Positions 45,321 to 57,416 of a stretch of DNA of 64,000 nucleotides are shown piece by piece. Made by a program: the position numbers and the translations under genes. Position 1 is the first letter of the stretch. Each line of letters starts with the position of its first letter. The stretch lies in contig CM058239.1 of NCBI GenBank assembly GCA_030180135.1, forward strand, positions 43,721,270 through 43,785,269, in the 5' to 3' direction. The notes beneath the pieces are model-generated. The model was not told the origin of the DNA. It did not search any database and was given only the letters and a program-made list of their open reading frames with translations. This DNA comes from Orychophragmus violaceus. Taxonomy: Eukaryota; Streptophyta; Magnoliopsida; Brassicales; Brassicaceae.

Positions 45321-47849
45321 GCGAGCAGGGGCGACCTATTATCTTTCTCCTAGTAGCGACTCGGACTCTTCCAATTCGCCGGGCGAAAGTCCTGTCCAGT
45401 CTAGGTTCTTTCGAGAAGACGAAGAATTTTTTAATTCACGCAGTGGGTGAATATCTCGTCCGTTTTGGGGTGCTCCAATGATGAAGAAGCCCCCGCTTGC
45501 CAGCCGTTTACCGATGCTTCTCTTCCTCCACTTTCGGGGAGAGAAAACGTGGATCCACTCGTTGATGAAAAACAGGGCGGCGGAGATGAGCATGATTTGG
45601 GTGTTGATGCAGGTATACCAGGTCGTGGGAGTGGCGGCGACGATTCGGCTTCTCCCAAGGGCAGTAGATCGAGGCATAGTGCCACCGCTTCTGGTAGCCG
45701 CTCCCAAGCGACAATTCTGAAAGGGAAGAAGAAGAAGGGCCAGGGAGGAGCAGCGACGAGTGAAGGGGAGGAATCGAGGAGGAAGGTTGTTCTTAGGCCA
45801 ATTCCTCCGTCTATTTGTATGCAGGATTCCCTGGACGCCCTTTTGCGAGATCGTACCCGTGTTCCTGGTCTTGAGCTTCGTCTGCCTACCCCGAATGAAA
45901 GGCCTTGGAATGCTTCTCGTGGGTGGGTTTGCTTGTACGAGAGTTTATTCTCTGAGTGTCATCTGTTGTTTCCCCTTTCGAGGCTCCTAATCGAGCATTG
46001 TGAAGCGAAGAGATTCGCTATATCCCAGTTTTGCCCAGGGGCCATTCGTAATATGGTGGGTGCTTTGATTATGGCGGCTGATGATGGCTTTGATATGTCC
46101 ACCGATTTTTTTGAAAAAATTGACGTCTATAGCGATCAATCGAGGGACCTCCGAGACTTTCTATACAAAGATTAGGCCCAAGCACTGTCTAAAAATTATG
46201 TCCGACCCTCCAGACAAGACGGATCGCTGGCAGGACGGTGATTTCTTTGCACAGATTAACGGTGCGGTGTCGTTTGATGTGGATAGGGTCTTCTTTTCGG
46301 CTTGTAATACTGATCCTGGTAGCTCTTTTCCTCTTCTTTTCTGTTTTGGCGCTTGCTTTTGTTGATATGGTCCGTCTCGCATTTGCTCTTTGCTCTACAA
46401 CTTGCTTTTTTTGTTTTTGGACCGCGGGCTTTTCCGAGAATTTGACGAAGATGAGGGATCGTTGTCCGATTTCCTAGCCTTCAAGAAAGGAAAAAGAGAA
46501 AAAGGCTCTTTTTTTACTTGAGGGTCCGGGTCTGGTTTAAGAAAGTTGATTCAGGTATGGATCCTTCTCCTCCCATTTTGTGTGACCATGGTAACGCGGC
46601 CCTTGTTAACCCGTTAGCTGTTCTTTCAGAATTTTTGGGGATGTCGCCTTCCTCTGGACCGGTGAATGGGTCGTTGTCTCCTCGTCTGCGTAGGAAGAAA
46701 CGTAAGATTTTAAGTGATGGTCGTGATCGTTCGGCTGTGAATTCGGCTATGAATTCGGCTGGTTGCTCTGCTGGGGAGTCTGCTTCGTTTGCAGAGAATC
46801 CGCCAGTATTGATCTTGATGTGAGTCATGTTGCTGTTGAGCGGGTTGTCCCGCAGTCGCCTGTTGGTGGTGAGGGATCAGGGCAGGGAGGTTTCTTTCGT
46901 GGAGATGGAGGTTGACTGTAACGTCGGATGGGACCGGTAGGCCGTATCCGAACAGGTGTCTGCTGCAAAGTTTGGTACTTTGGGTTCGGAAACTATACTT
47001 CCAGAGGGGGAACACGTTGATTCCAAAGCCTCTGATAGTCTCCATTGCTAGGTTGTTGGCGAGGGACATGAGAATGTTGTTAACCGTTCCGAACGTGCGG
47101 GTTTTACTTATGCATCTCCTCTCGGCGGTGGTCTGGGGGCCGGACGGGAGCCTGATTCGCTGGATTTTGCTTGGTCGTATTATAATAAAGGGAAGGATCC
47201 TTTGGTGGATGATATTCGCGGTTTTGTTTGTGAATTGGAGCATGTTCGTGAGCAGCTCGAGGGAGCTGAGGCGTCCGTTGTTGCTTTGGTGTTGGAGAGG
47301 CAACGTATAGCGGATCTCGAGAAGAGGGTTGCTGGCCTCGAGGGTGCGAATTGCGACCTTCGATGTAAGGCCGAAAATAAGGCCGACTTATTGGGGTCAG
47401 AAGCTAGTCGCCTATCTTCTCAATGAGGCGAGCTGCGGGCTTCTTTCAATGAGCGTCTTCTTGTTGAGCAGAGAGATCTTCATGAGATGATTTATGATCA
47501 TCTTGGGAAGTTGAGGTCGGAGAGGGAGCAGGACGAGCGCTATTTTGGGAAGCTTATTGTGTTAAACCAAGTGGTTGCCATTCTTGGTGCATACCAGCTG
47601 CTTGTTCGAGAAGGTATCCATGTTCCTCCCGCGCTGATTGCCCAACTATAAGGGGACGAGCCCTTGCTTTGTCAGGAAGTCTATGTGTTGAAACCTAACG
47701 ATTCTGGTCCTCGTGACCCATTTGTTGTGCCTTTCCCTGGATTGTCTAGTTGTGACGCTGTCGTTGATGGTGTGGCGAGGAGTGGAGGGAGGGATATCAT
47801 GGCTGTCGAGTTCGCAACTATCCCCAGCGTGCCCGGTTCCTTGGATTAG
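45321..47849 (+). pseudogene. antisense gene of the Tat-like element, degenerate
   Basis: Plus strand, opposite to the element. Starts MRAGATYYLSPSSDSDSSN (45321). A frameshift or intron follows near 45445, then an acidic/Ser-Gly-rich part and a basic part, then the globular part with LRDRTRVPGLELRLPTP, CHLLFPLSRLLIEHCEAK and FCPGAIRNMVGALIMAADDG. The last two line up with CGLFFPIPRII and PNFVRYVIGLGVRAVEEG of the antisense gene at 18101-20581. Further pieces are at 46195-46318 (PPDKTDRWQDGDFFAQINGA) and a coiled-coil-like end at 47202-47849 (LEHVREQLEGAEASVVAL). Stops and frame changes; some may be introns. Function unknown. Confidence 0.65.
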
Positions 47850-50597
47850 TTATTGAAGTTTTTGTAAAAATTATGTTATCTTTTGGTTTTGTTGTGGGAG
47901 ATGCCTCGTTGTTTGCCTCTTTTTTTGTAGCGGGCGACCCGAAATTTGATGGTCCTTGATCGTATGTACATATATGTCCTACTTTTTCCTATGATTGCTT
48001 TTTTGGTGGTCCGAGCTAGGTCGTTGTTCGTTGGTGCGATCTCGCTTTCTGTTTATGTTTGTTCGAAAACGCCTTGATGCATTTTGGTGGAATACTTTTT
48101 CGGTTTCCGAGGTTTGATTCACGCATTTTTATCGCTTCCTAATAGTTGTTTTGCGTGTTGATGGAAAGGTGGACTGCCGTTTTCGCATTGAAAGGTTGCA
48201 TTGGTAACCGTTTAGTTGCTTTGAATGTGTCGCTTTGGAAACCGTTACCCATCCTGGTTATAAATGTCGTCTTTTCGTTGACGGAGAGTTGAGTCCCACT
48301 GAGAGTTGAGTCCCACTGGATTGTGGCAGCAAGGCTATTCCACTGATGAGTTTCTTGTTTTTCTTCGGTGTTGGCCGTTGTCGGCCTTTGGAGTTTCGGT
48401 GGCTGCCGTTGTCGGGCGAGCTCATATTTTTCTGCGAAGTGGGGGCTTGTTGATGTGTGAAAATACACTTATAGCCGCCCTTTTTTTTTTTCCTTTGCGA
48501 ACTTAAGGGCGACACACAGTTCCTCCGCTTGGTTTGGTCTGATGCGTCACTGATTTTAGTAATGCGCTAGGAGGTGTCCTGTCTTGAACTTGTCGCTTTG
48601 ACGTAAGCGTGTTGCATGTTTGTTGGGTGCTTGTGTGCTTCTTCCCCCTTTTTGGCGTTGGCGTCGATGTTTTGCTCAAACGTTTTTCTCTTTTGTGTTT
48701 GCAGAGCGATGAGCAGGGGGCTGGGCTGTCTCTTCTTCCTCCGCGTAAGGGGAGATATCCTTTTGGAGGGTACTGTCGGCGTCGGATTGGCCGAGGGGTC
48801 TGTGGGGTCCGGGCTCTAAGCCCGGTCTTCCTCTTTTGTGTGGTGAGGTCGCTTTTACCCCAGCTTGAACTGCCTTGGGTCTCTGCCTTTTTAAGACAGC
48901 CTTGTCGGGAACAAACGTTTGATGTCGTGGTCATGTGCTTGTTATTTGTTGTTTTTTTGTTGGGGGATTTTTGTAAGAAAGGGGTCCGGATGAAACCGTC
49001 TTTCAAAAAATTAGATTTCCTTCTGGAATTTTGCTTGCTTCCTTGTAATTTTGATAAAATTGGAATTAAAAAAATTGGAGAGATATTTGCTTGATTTGTG
49101 CTCGGCTCTTTCTATTTTCCCCCTTTTTGGTAGGTGCGAGTCGTTTCTCGGCTTTGAGCAAAATCAAATTTTAGGTGCGAGTACGTGCCCGACTTATCCT
49201 GTTTTTGATTTTCTCAGATCGAAACAATGCTCGCCCATTTATTTACAGATGTTTGTGAGTGGGAGCTTTGGCTCGACATATCTCGTCATATGTTTAGTTA
49301 CTTAGGCGCGAGTACCTGCTCGGCTTATCATGTGGAGTCCTTGAACATAGTTGTGCGAGGGAGGTTCGGCTTACAAAATTTTTTCTATGGACTCATGCGG
49401 GGTATAGACCCGGCTTATGGTCGTTGAAAACGATGATGTGACACAATATGTTACTGTGTTTGGCACATGTGTTTATTTGATCGATCATTTGGCAAGAATG
49501 TCAATTTGTCGGGTGCTCGGAAGCGTAGTTATATATATATATTTCTTGTTTTGAAGGGGGATAACTTAGATTTAGATAAAGGGGTGGTTGCACCTCAAAT
49601 TGGTTGCCCACGTACTTCCCAAGGGAAGATCAAGCCGCGCATAGTTCTTTCTTTAGAATAACGAGATCGAGCTTATTTTTACCTTTGGTAGTTGTGCTTA
49701 GGTAACGCCGCCTTTAGGGTGTGCTGGAGTGATCCGAGCTGATCGGCGCATTTTCTCTTTCTGTTGTCGGGCTTTGTACGCCTTCGTTGGTTATGATTAT
49801 CTGCTCGATATGCCCCGAAAGTACGTCTGTTTAGGCTGCGTCATTTATGAGGTCGGCTGGAAGTTTTTCCGGATGCCTCTTCTCTTGTTTTTGTGGCTCT
49901 GATCCTTGTGCGGTCCTATTGAGGGTGAGGTTGACTGAGCTGTTTGCTTTTAACATGATTTTGATTGCCTTCCGGTTGCTTGATCGAAACTCGCCGATAA
50001 GTGAATCGTTATGGGTTGTTCTAAGATTCGACCGATTTTTCATAGCGGGAGTGATTCCCTCGTTGCTTGCCGGTTCCTCGGCGATTGCCTTGTCCCATCG
50101 CTGTTGTACGCTGATTTTCTGGTCGTATGCTTCTGTTGACCGCTCCGAGCTACTGCAAACTAACAATCCTTCAGTGATCATGTTAATGTGTTTGCTCGAC
50201 GTGAGGGTTCCTTCGTCTTTGTGGCGAATTCGCTTAAGCTGCACTACGTCTGTTGTTCCCAGTTCTTCCCATCGACGGTCGTGCTGCTCGAACCACTCCT
50301 ACTCGCGTTTGCTGTTGCTCCGTTTCTTGACTCCCAAGAGGAGTTGCTGGTGTGTTTTGATCGACTAGGTTTGTTACTTTACTTCGGTATTCACTGTAGT
50401 AAAAGGCTTCGCAAATGCCGACACTCGGTGGTTTCATGCCCGGATCGTTGATGAAAGGTGCAGAAAAGCCAATCTTGGTTGTTGATTCGTGCGGGCTTGA
50501 TCCATGCTCGGTTTTGCTGACTGATGTCGTAGTACGCTACCGACTTCTTCCTTTTCTCGTCAGGGTGCCTCTGCGCGGGCTCCTTTGCTTTCTTATT
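47850..50597 (-). other. non-coding middle of the Tat-like element
   Basis: No pol motif found on either strand. Contains a 17-bp tandem pair GAGAGTTGAGTCCCACT (about 48283-48317) and degenerate repeats of GCGAGTAC...CGGCTTAT between 49132 and 49420. Confidence 0.55.
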
Positions 50598-51589
50598 CTA
50601 GGAGAACTTCTTTACCAACGAGTTCCTTTTTTCTTCTGTTTTGGCGAAGGCGAACGCCCGAGAGAGGGCGTCCACGAGGGTTCGCGGATTATTTGTCATA
50701 AGCTCGTCACGAAAAGGTGATTCGTGCCAGAGCCCGTATCGCAGCACTGGGAGTCCCTCTTCGTCAGCCACTGGGATTTTGGAGGCGGTGTCTTCAAACC
50801 TATTGATATATGACCTAAGAGACTCCTTTGGGCCCTGGTTTATGGCCCAGAGGTCGGCGTTAGAAATTTCCTCCTGGCCAACCATTGAGTGGTGCTCGAG
50901 GAAGGCAGTCGTTAGTTGGTGATAGCTGTCGATGGAGTGTGCCTTTAAGCATAAGAACCTGTCATAAGCGGCGCCACCCAGTTTCTCCACGAAGAGTCGG
51001 AAAAAACCGGCGTCGCACTCTTCTGGAGGGAGTTGTGTCCGTGCTAGTGTGGTACTGAAAGTCGTTAGGTATTGGCGAGGGTCTTAGGTTCCTTCGTAGA
51101 TTGGTAACTTGATTTACTAGAGGTGCCTAATCGGCGTGCTCGTTATTCTTACAGTGAACGGCATGTCTTGTTCCTCTTCGAGGGATTGGTCGTCCTCCTA
51201 GGCCGAGCTGGGTGTCCCGTATTTGTACGTCGCTTCACGGATCGGCTGCGTCCCCGGTGTTTTGAGCCTGTCGTCTCTTGATATTGAGCTGGTTCGCTTG
51301 CCGGTTGGTCGGAATGGATATTGTCATTCCGGGGCAGCTCGTCGACTAGTGTTGCTAGGGTCTTGATGAGGGAAGAGACATCTTGGTTTTGGACGTCGGG
51401 AGTTTTGTTTGTCAGCTCGACACCTTGATGGATGTAGGCTGCCTTGGCGCGGTCTTCCTGGAAACCGTCGTGTAAGATTGGTGGTTGTACCTCGTCCAAC
51501 GGGCTTGGCAAAGTCGTGCTCGGAGCGAGTGGGCTCCGAGTTCGTTCGGGCGATTTTGAATTGTTACTCGTTGAAAGGGGTCCTGTCAT
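50598..51589 (-). pseudogene. gag of the pol-less Tat-like element
   Basis: N-terminal part 51149-51589 (MTGPLSTSNNSKSPERTRSP), then a frame change and the conserved gag core at 50598-50990: RFLCLKAHSIDSYHQLTTAF, LWAINQGPKESLRSYINRFE, DELMTNNPRTLVDALSRAFA. The motif SLRSYINRFED matches SLRSYIDRFKE of the Tat gag at 12270. It begins 40 bp from the primer site. The exact state (one or two frameshifts) was not resolved. Confidence 0.75.
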
Positions 51590-51628
51590 CTCAGTTTCGT
51601 CTTAGAGTGTAGAAAAGTCTCTCGGCTA

Positions 51629-51645
51629 CCCACAGACGGCGCCAA
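51629..51645 (-). other. primer binding site of the Tat-like element
   Basis: Minus strand TTGGCGCCGTCTGTGGG, one base from the LTR. Confidence 0.88.
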
Positions 51646-51646
51646 T

Positions 51647-52049
51647 TGTTGTTACGGAATTTCGATTTAGTCTGGGAAGTCGGGTTACGATCTAAGAAGT
51701 CCGAACTACGAGGTGCGGAATAAACTTTAATGAGGCAGAAACTGTTTTTTGTTAATCTTAAGGCCGAGGCCGAGCAATGAACATGATGGTAGGAGGTGGG
51801 AGTTCGTCGAATGACGTGTTCCCTAAATCCTGCCTGAGCTCGGAGCTTTATAAAAGTAGCTTGGCACTCTCGCAAGTTACAATGTGTTAAAAATGAAGAG
51901 TGAAGGGTCCTATTTATAGCGCTTGAAGGTTGACTTCCTTTTGGGCCATTAACTCCTTAGCAGACTTATCTTCTTGGGCCAAGATGAATTTGTTGAATTT
52001 AACAAAATTTCCAATGAGCTTATGGATGATGCTAAACCTATATCCAATA
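51647..52049 (-). repeat. 5' LTR of pol-less Tat-like element
   Basis: 403 bp, TGTTGTTACGG to ATATCCAATA. Its last bases are mutated (ATA instead of ACA). Followed by TTATT. Confidence 0.85.
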
Positions 52050-52109
52050 TTATTTATAAGGTGTCAGCTGACTTCCCACTTCCCACCTCCTAACGTAGGT
52101 CCGCCCCTG

Positions 52110-54726
52110 GTTCTACTTCTATGTAGTTACCTATATATCGGTTCTAAGAAATACTTTATACACGCATCTCCAAATTTGCATCATTCATTCTTACTTTTTT
52201 CTTCATTCATAAACACTCACATTACTCAGAAGTACAACATCATCAACAAACAGTAAAACAGAATTTCGTTTGTTTGACCAAAACAATATTTTTCAAATTT
52301 ACAAAATAACCGCACTTGTTTATATAGTTTCATGAAAACACTGTTTGATCAATTTTTAGAATACTGTAAAATAATTTAAAAATCGTAGGTGGCGTGACGT
52401 CAATGCCGTCTTAGGAAAGATCATTTTTCCCGTCGGCTTACCATAAACAGCAAGAAAACGCGACAACAAATCCGTATTGTCACTTACGTTGTTCACTTCA
52501 TCGCTATATTTGGCGGCATTAATTTCGTCGGCTTCCGTGAATTTTAGATGTATCTATTGTCATATTAAAAAATTTCGTTGCTATCGTCTGAAACTTTAGT
52601 ATTAGTACCTATTGTTAGGTCTCGGCATAAAAACCGAAAACTGGAGAACCGGATGGAACCGAACTGAAAAAAACAAATCGAATATCTGAATGATTCCTAA
52701 ATTTTCATAACCAAATAACCGAATCGAACCATAATTGAATCGAGAACCGAATGCTTACCCGAACTAACCGAAATATTTATACCTAAAAATATTAGTTATA
52801 TTTATATTTAAAGTAATCGAATAACCAAAATTAATTAAATATCACTAAGAAAAACCGAATTATCCGAATAACTCAAATATTTTTAACCTAAATACTCAGA
52901 AGTATCCGATTTTATCCGAATGCCCCCAATTATCTAAATTTTTACTCGAATCAGCTGAAGTTTTACAAAATACCAGAATTTATACCCAAATTACCTAAAA
53001 TTATATGAAAGAACTGAACTGGACCCATTTCTTTTGGGTATTAGCCGGATCTCAAATTTACTATCCGAACCAGACTGAAAGAACTGAACCGAAACCGAAC
53101 CAAATTTTCTAAATATTCATAAACCTCTAAAACTAAAAAAACCCAAAATCGAAAAAACCCAACCAAACCTAACCGAACCGAACCGAAGAACCGAATGTCC
53201 AAACCTACCTATTGTGTTAGAGACTAGGCAGTGTATCTGCCGAAGAAATAATGAGCAATTTTTGAAGTTTAAGGCCAAATATGATGGTTATAAATTTTGG
53301 GCCAAAACATAATATCAGTGCAAATCATCCTAAAATCTTTAAAAGAATTTTTTTTGGTGTAAAACAAACCTGTACTACAATTTATAGGGAAAAAGGAAAC
53401 TTTATGTTTTTGATAGAAACCAAGATTTTACATTTTTCACGATAAAATAAGAATTTTGTGAGAAAACAAGATTTATGTTTTGACTTAACTTATAATTGTA
53501 ATCTTAAAATCTTGTATATCCAGTGGCAGAATATATTTTATTGGTGTCTTGTTTTTTTTTTTTTTTTGATTAATCTAGGGGTATCCCGAATCTATGGAAG
53601 GGCTTAGACTAATCTTCAAGGGGAGGTGCAGTCTTTGGATAGACCCTTTCTACGGGTATTCAAATGTGCCCCTAAAGCAAGACTTATATCCATGTGGAAG
53701 ACTTTTACAAAGCAAAAGACCAAACAGGATCGAATCAAAATTATAGGTGAAAACAATGTTCGGCTATGAACACGAGGCCAAAAAAAAAAATAGATCCGAA
53801 AGAACTCGAAAACCGATGTTTTAAATTTTTTTTACTAGTGTATGTCTTTTAAATTTCTAAGGTTAATATTAATTCCTTACCGAAGATTATTTATTTAAAT
53901 TTAAGTCCACATTGATGATATTTACTCAAATTTAAGTGTTTGACATTCCTGTTTTGGGAGTTTAAATAATGAAGTAAAAGTGAGAGCAAGCATCACAGAA
54001 TTGCTTAAGAGGCACGTTCAAACACGGCGTATCCACCCTGACCGCTAGTTCCTTGAACGCGTTCGAATGAACGCATCCGCAAGTCCTTCGAACGCCATTG
54101 CCAAATTATGTTTGTTTTTGCTCTATGATTTCAGTGGTCTTATATGATACTTTATATGGTTGACCAAAAAAAAATATGATAGTTTAAATGATATTTGATT
54201 TGTTTGACGGAGAAATGTTGGGGGGATTTTAAGATGAGTCAGTTGCCAACTTGCCCCACTTGCCAACAAAAACACAAATTTTCCTCTTTTACATTTATAC
54301 AAAACTCAAAGATATAGTGCGAGTAAAAAATATGAAAAAAATTATGTAGAAGCCACATCAATATATATATGCATTCACATTTACATATCTATATTTTTCT
54401 TTTTAAAATTACCAGAAAGGACGAATTCAAGCCATTCAACTTAATACTCCTTTATGAAAGTTGATCTTGCTACCTCCAAAAACCTATATTTTCGGTGGTT
54501 TGCATTATTTATAATTATGCGATTAGAAATGCATTTGGTCAAACCATGCAAAAAAAAAAAACCATTTTAATTAAACACACACAAAAATATAAATAATTAT
54601 AGTGTAAATCCAATCAAATAATGCAAACCACACAGCTACACATATTCAAATAAACAAAATGGCAAAGATATGTAAATTACAAAACAAAGAAACAAGAAGA
54701 AAATAAATTCGTATTATTTCTTCGAT
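52110..54726. other. intergenic AT-rich region
   Basis: No gene recognised. A tract of degenerate AACCGAA words fills about 52640-53215, a common simple-repeat type in Brassicaceae intergenic DNA. A retroposon-like block lies at 53552-53790. The remainder shows no coding or repeat signal I can support. Confidence 0.6.
53552..53790 (-). repeat. possible poly(A)-tailed retroposon fragment
   Basis: A T16 run (53552-53567) on the plus strand would be the poly(A) tail of a minus-strand insertion. An A11 run ends the block at 53790. The minus strand contains GATTCGATCC, similar to a pol III B box, but no convincing A box and no target duplication were found. A short LINE tail is an alternative. 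Confidence 0.35.
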
Positions 54727-56019
54727 TTAATTTCGAACTCCGTATATAGCTGCGATATAAAGAAGTTGTGTCGCCGAAAGTATTATTAGAAATGCCTCCA
54801 TTGTCCTCTGCCGAAAATGTTCATAAAACATGAATTAATATTTTATTTTTTGAACTAAAAACATAAATAATTGAAGTATTTTTTTGCTCACTGATTGAAG
54901 TATGTAAATAAATATTGTTAACCATTCACATCTAAACTACTCTTTTGAGAAAAATATATTTAAATAACTAGCATATATATATATATATGTTTGTCTGAAT
55001 AATTATGCCATATACCTTTGCACTAATGTAATATAATAGAGGTTTACTTACCAGACGAGCATTTCTCATCCCAAGTTCAATTTCTTTGCAGCCAAATCTG
55101 CACGAGTACGATCAAGATACAAACGATTTTAATAAACTATGAATGGATTTTTATCTTTGGTGTGGAAAAAGTAAGATTTAGAAAATAAATAGATTGAATA
55201 TTATGTCAAAGACTCAAAAGTGTAGTTTTAGTTAATGTCTTACCCCATGGCTAAAACTGTGAGCGACCAAGCAATGGTGGCGGCAGAGACAGCTGCCGGA
55301 AGACTCGCTGTAGTCGATGACTGGATATGACTTACACCGGAGATAACTGAGGCAGCTCCAGCAACACCGGCAATTAAAGCAAACATCACAAAGAATCCGG
55401 TGGCCGCATTGCCCATCGGAAAATATATTGGCGAGAAATGAGCGGGAAGGCTGAAATCCGCACCTTTAATTTTTGGAAACATAACAAGTTTAGATGATTA
55501 TTTCAAACCACTATTAATTTTTTTTTTATAAAGATTGTTTTAGATTTATTTTTTAAGAGTCAGTTTACCTAGTTGTTTAGCATGTAAATTTAGATCCTTT
55601 TTATAACTTTATATTTACTTTCTGTAGGAATATTCTCTTGATTTTTTTTTTTTTTGTGTGGAGCCGACAGTGAATGTTTAAATCGATGATGGTTAGTCTC
55701 GAACAAACACCAAGCTTGGATTAATTACTAAATTGCATTTTCATCTTGATTTTTTTTTTCTTCTCCAGATTGGTGATGTTGTACAATTAGTGACAGAAAA
55801 TCCTAAAATCTATTTTGAGAGTATAATTATTGATTAACTATGAAAATTATATATCTTGAAACATTGTTTTATCATATAAAAGAATTAAATACCAATAGGG
55901 AAGCCATGGCTGATAGCTTTGTTAATGGACCATGCTCCAATTCCTAGAACAATGGCGTACATGCAGAAATTCAGGAGTAGAAGCAAAGAGGCCACTGGTT
56001 TCATCTGCTGTTCCGCCAT
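54727..56019 (-). CDS. AWPM-19-like (PM19L) plasma membrane protein, four exons
   Basis: Exons: 56019-55893, 55463-55244, 55097-55052, 54807-54727. All introns are GT-AG and the frame is kept; 157 residues, the usual size for the family. N-terminus MAEQQMKPVASLLLLLNFCM; conserved LPAHFSPIYFPMGNAATGFF, SLPAAVSAATIAWSLTVLAM and FGCKEIELGMRNARLRTMEA; C-terminus IAAIYGVRN. Four hydrophobic segments are expected. Members are small four-pass plasma membrane proteins linked to ABA, seed maturation and dehydration; a role in ABA transport has been proposed for a rice member. The ATG at 56019 is chosen because MKPVASLL-type starts are conserved; an upstream in-frame ATG (56076) would add residues unlike the family. 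No disabling change seen. It is the only intact-looking host gene here. Nearest Arabidopsis member is probably the At5g46530 type, by memory only. Confidence 0.9.
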
Positions 56020-57416
56020 TTTTTTTTTGTCACCCCTAAACAAGATAAATCTAGAGCTATGTGTTTTTTGTTGCAAAATATATATTTGAAGTTAAGATCT
56101 TAACAATTTTGGATGTCGAATGATTTAAGAGTTTAGGTTTATATATATATATATATATATATGTTTGATTAGATGGTGCTTTTCTTGGTTAAGGCTGTTT
56201 GGTTTTTCTGGATTCGTAAAGGCAATTAGATTCTTGTTCTTGCAGGTTGTAAAGGTGGTTGCTGTTTCTCTTACAAAGAATCTATATATTGCTTCAAAAA
56301 AAAAAGAATCTATATATTGCTTCATTCGCAGGCCACAATTAAATAATTTTAAAAGGTAATTAAAACCGTTGGAAACTTAGATTCTTTGGTTCACTTAGGC
56401 TCCAATTGGTGACCACTAAAATGAACAAAAGGAATTGGACAAAATGTCATTTGAGGAATTGAATTAACAAAAAAATAGGAATGTAGAGGAATTTTTATTC
56501 ATATTTTGTTCCTCATCAAATTTGCAAGGGAATTTTTTTGTTTATTCATTCCTTAAACATGAGGAAAAATATGAAATATTGTGGGACCCATATGTCTGAA
56601 TTTTGACAAAAAAATTCCTTTTAATTGGTAAAAATTTTGAGGAATTAAAAATTCATCATCATTCTTTTCCTAAACTATGGTCACCAATTGGAGCCTTAGT
56701 TTCTTTCACAATTTTTCTTGTTCTGTGAAGCTTTTTTAATTTTCTTGTATCATACATGTACATAAATCTTTATATTAATTGAGAAGTGTTTTGGCCTTAT
56801 ATTCACTCTCAAAATGGTTGATTATTAATTGCCATTAATGAAATTAGGTTTTTACAATATTAAACTTAGTTTATATTTATAATTTTATTATTTATTATAT
56901 TAGTTTTAAAGTTAGTTTTTATTTTATTTTAGAGATATACATCATCCAAATAAAAAATAAATAAAAAATAAGATGATAAATACAAAAATTAAATTATTAG
57001 TTTTTAATATTGATAATTATGTTTGTTGTGGAATAATACAAATTTATATAGTAGATTTGTATTAATAATATGAATTTAAATTTAAATAAATATAAACGAT
57101 AAAATATTTCAATAAAAAATTATAATATTTAGACATATAATTATATTTTTTTTAACTTTAACATTGGATAAGAATAACAAGTAAAATGATAAATATGAAA
57201 ATATTTATGAAAATCTTTAAATATTAATAAATATGGTTGTTATAGTATTATTTATATAAATTTTAAATTTATATATAAGGAACTAAATATTTTTAATAAA
57301 AATATATATGTTGATGCTAATATATATAAATATATAGTACTGTTAAAATAAATTGATGATATTTCACTTTTAGAAAATTTATGTGTTAATAATGTTTGTG
57401 CTCGCATATGGTGCGA
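56020..57416. other. upstream region of the PM19-like gene
   Basis: An AT-rich stretch with an (AT)11 run (56141-56162), a duplicated GAATCTATATATTGCTTCA (about 56278 and 56307) and one MITE. A TATA-like ATATATATTT is at about 56080-56090 on the minus side. 56700-57400 is very AT-rich with nothing recognisable. Confidence 0.5.
56398..56695. mobile_element. Tourist-type MITE (PIF/Harbinger)
   Basis: 298 bp with perfect 18-bp terminal inverted repeats GGCTCCAATTGGTGACCA, flanked by TTA on both sides (56395-56397, 56696-56698). A TTA duplication with ends starting GG is the PIF/Harbinger signature. Non-coding and AT-rich. It lies about 380 bp upstream of the PM19-like start codon. Confidence 0.88.

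Larger units (their letters stand above)
44606..52049 (-). mobile_element. Tat-like gypsy element without pol, minus strand
   Basis: 7444 bp with LTRs 44606-45009 and 51647-52049 and a perfect TTATT target duplication (44601-44605, 52050-52054). Primer site TTGGCGCCGTCTGTGGG (minus, 51629-51645) and polypurine tract GGGGGGACTAAT (minus, 45010-45021). It encodes gag next to the 5' LTR and, on the opposite strand, a relative of the antisense protein seen at 18101-20581. No RT, RNase H or integrase motif is visible. Confidence 0.85.
44131..52109. mobile_element. small TIR DNA element split by the Tat-like element
   Basis: Left end CAGTGGCGGACCCA (44131-44144); right end is the reverse complement of CAGGGGCGGACCTA (52096-52109), 12 of 14 matching. 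Without the inserted LTR element it is about 530 bp, AT-rich and non-coding. CAG-G-type ends fit hAT-like non-autonomous elements, but I could not find a clean 8-bp target duplication, so the class is open. Confidence 0.45.

Noticed and set aside
47850..50597. Several 60-170-codon ORFs on both strands in the pol-less Tat-like element
   Set aside because: They overlap on opposite strands, lack any family motif and look like chance frames in GC-richer DNA.
53780..53790. A11 run as a plus-strand retroposon tail
   Set aside because: The longer T16 run at the other end is the better tail; with both present the orientation stays uncertain, so only one low-confidence call was made.
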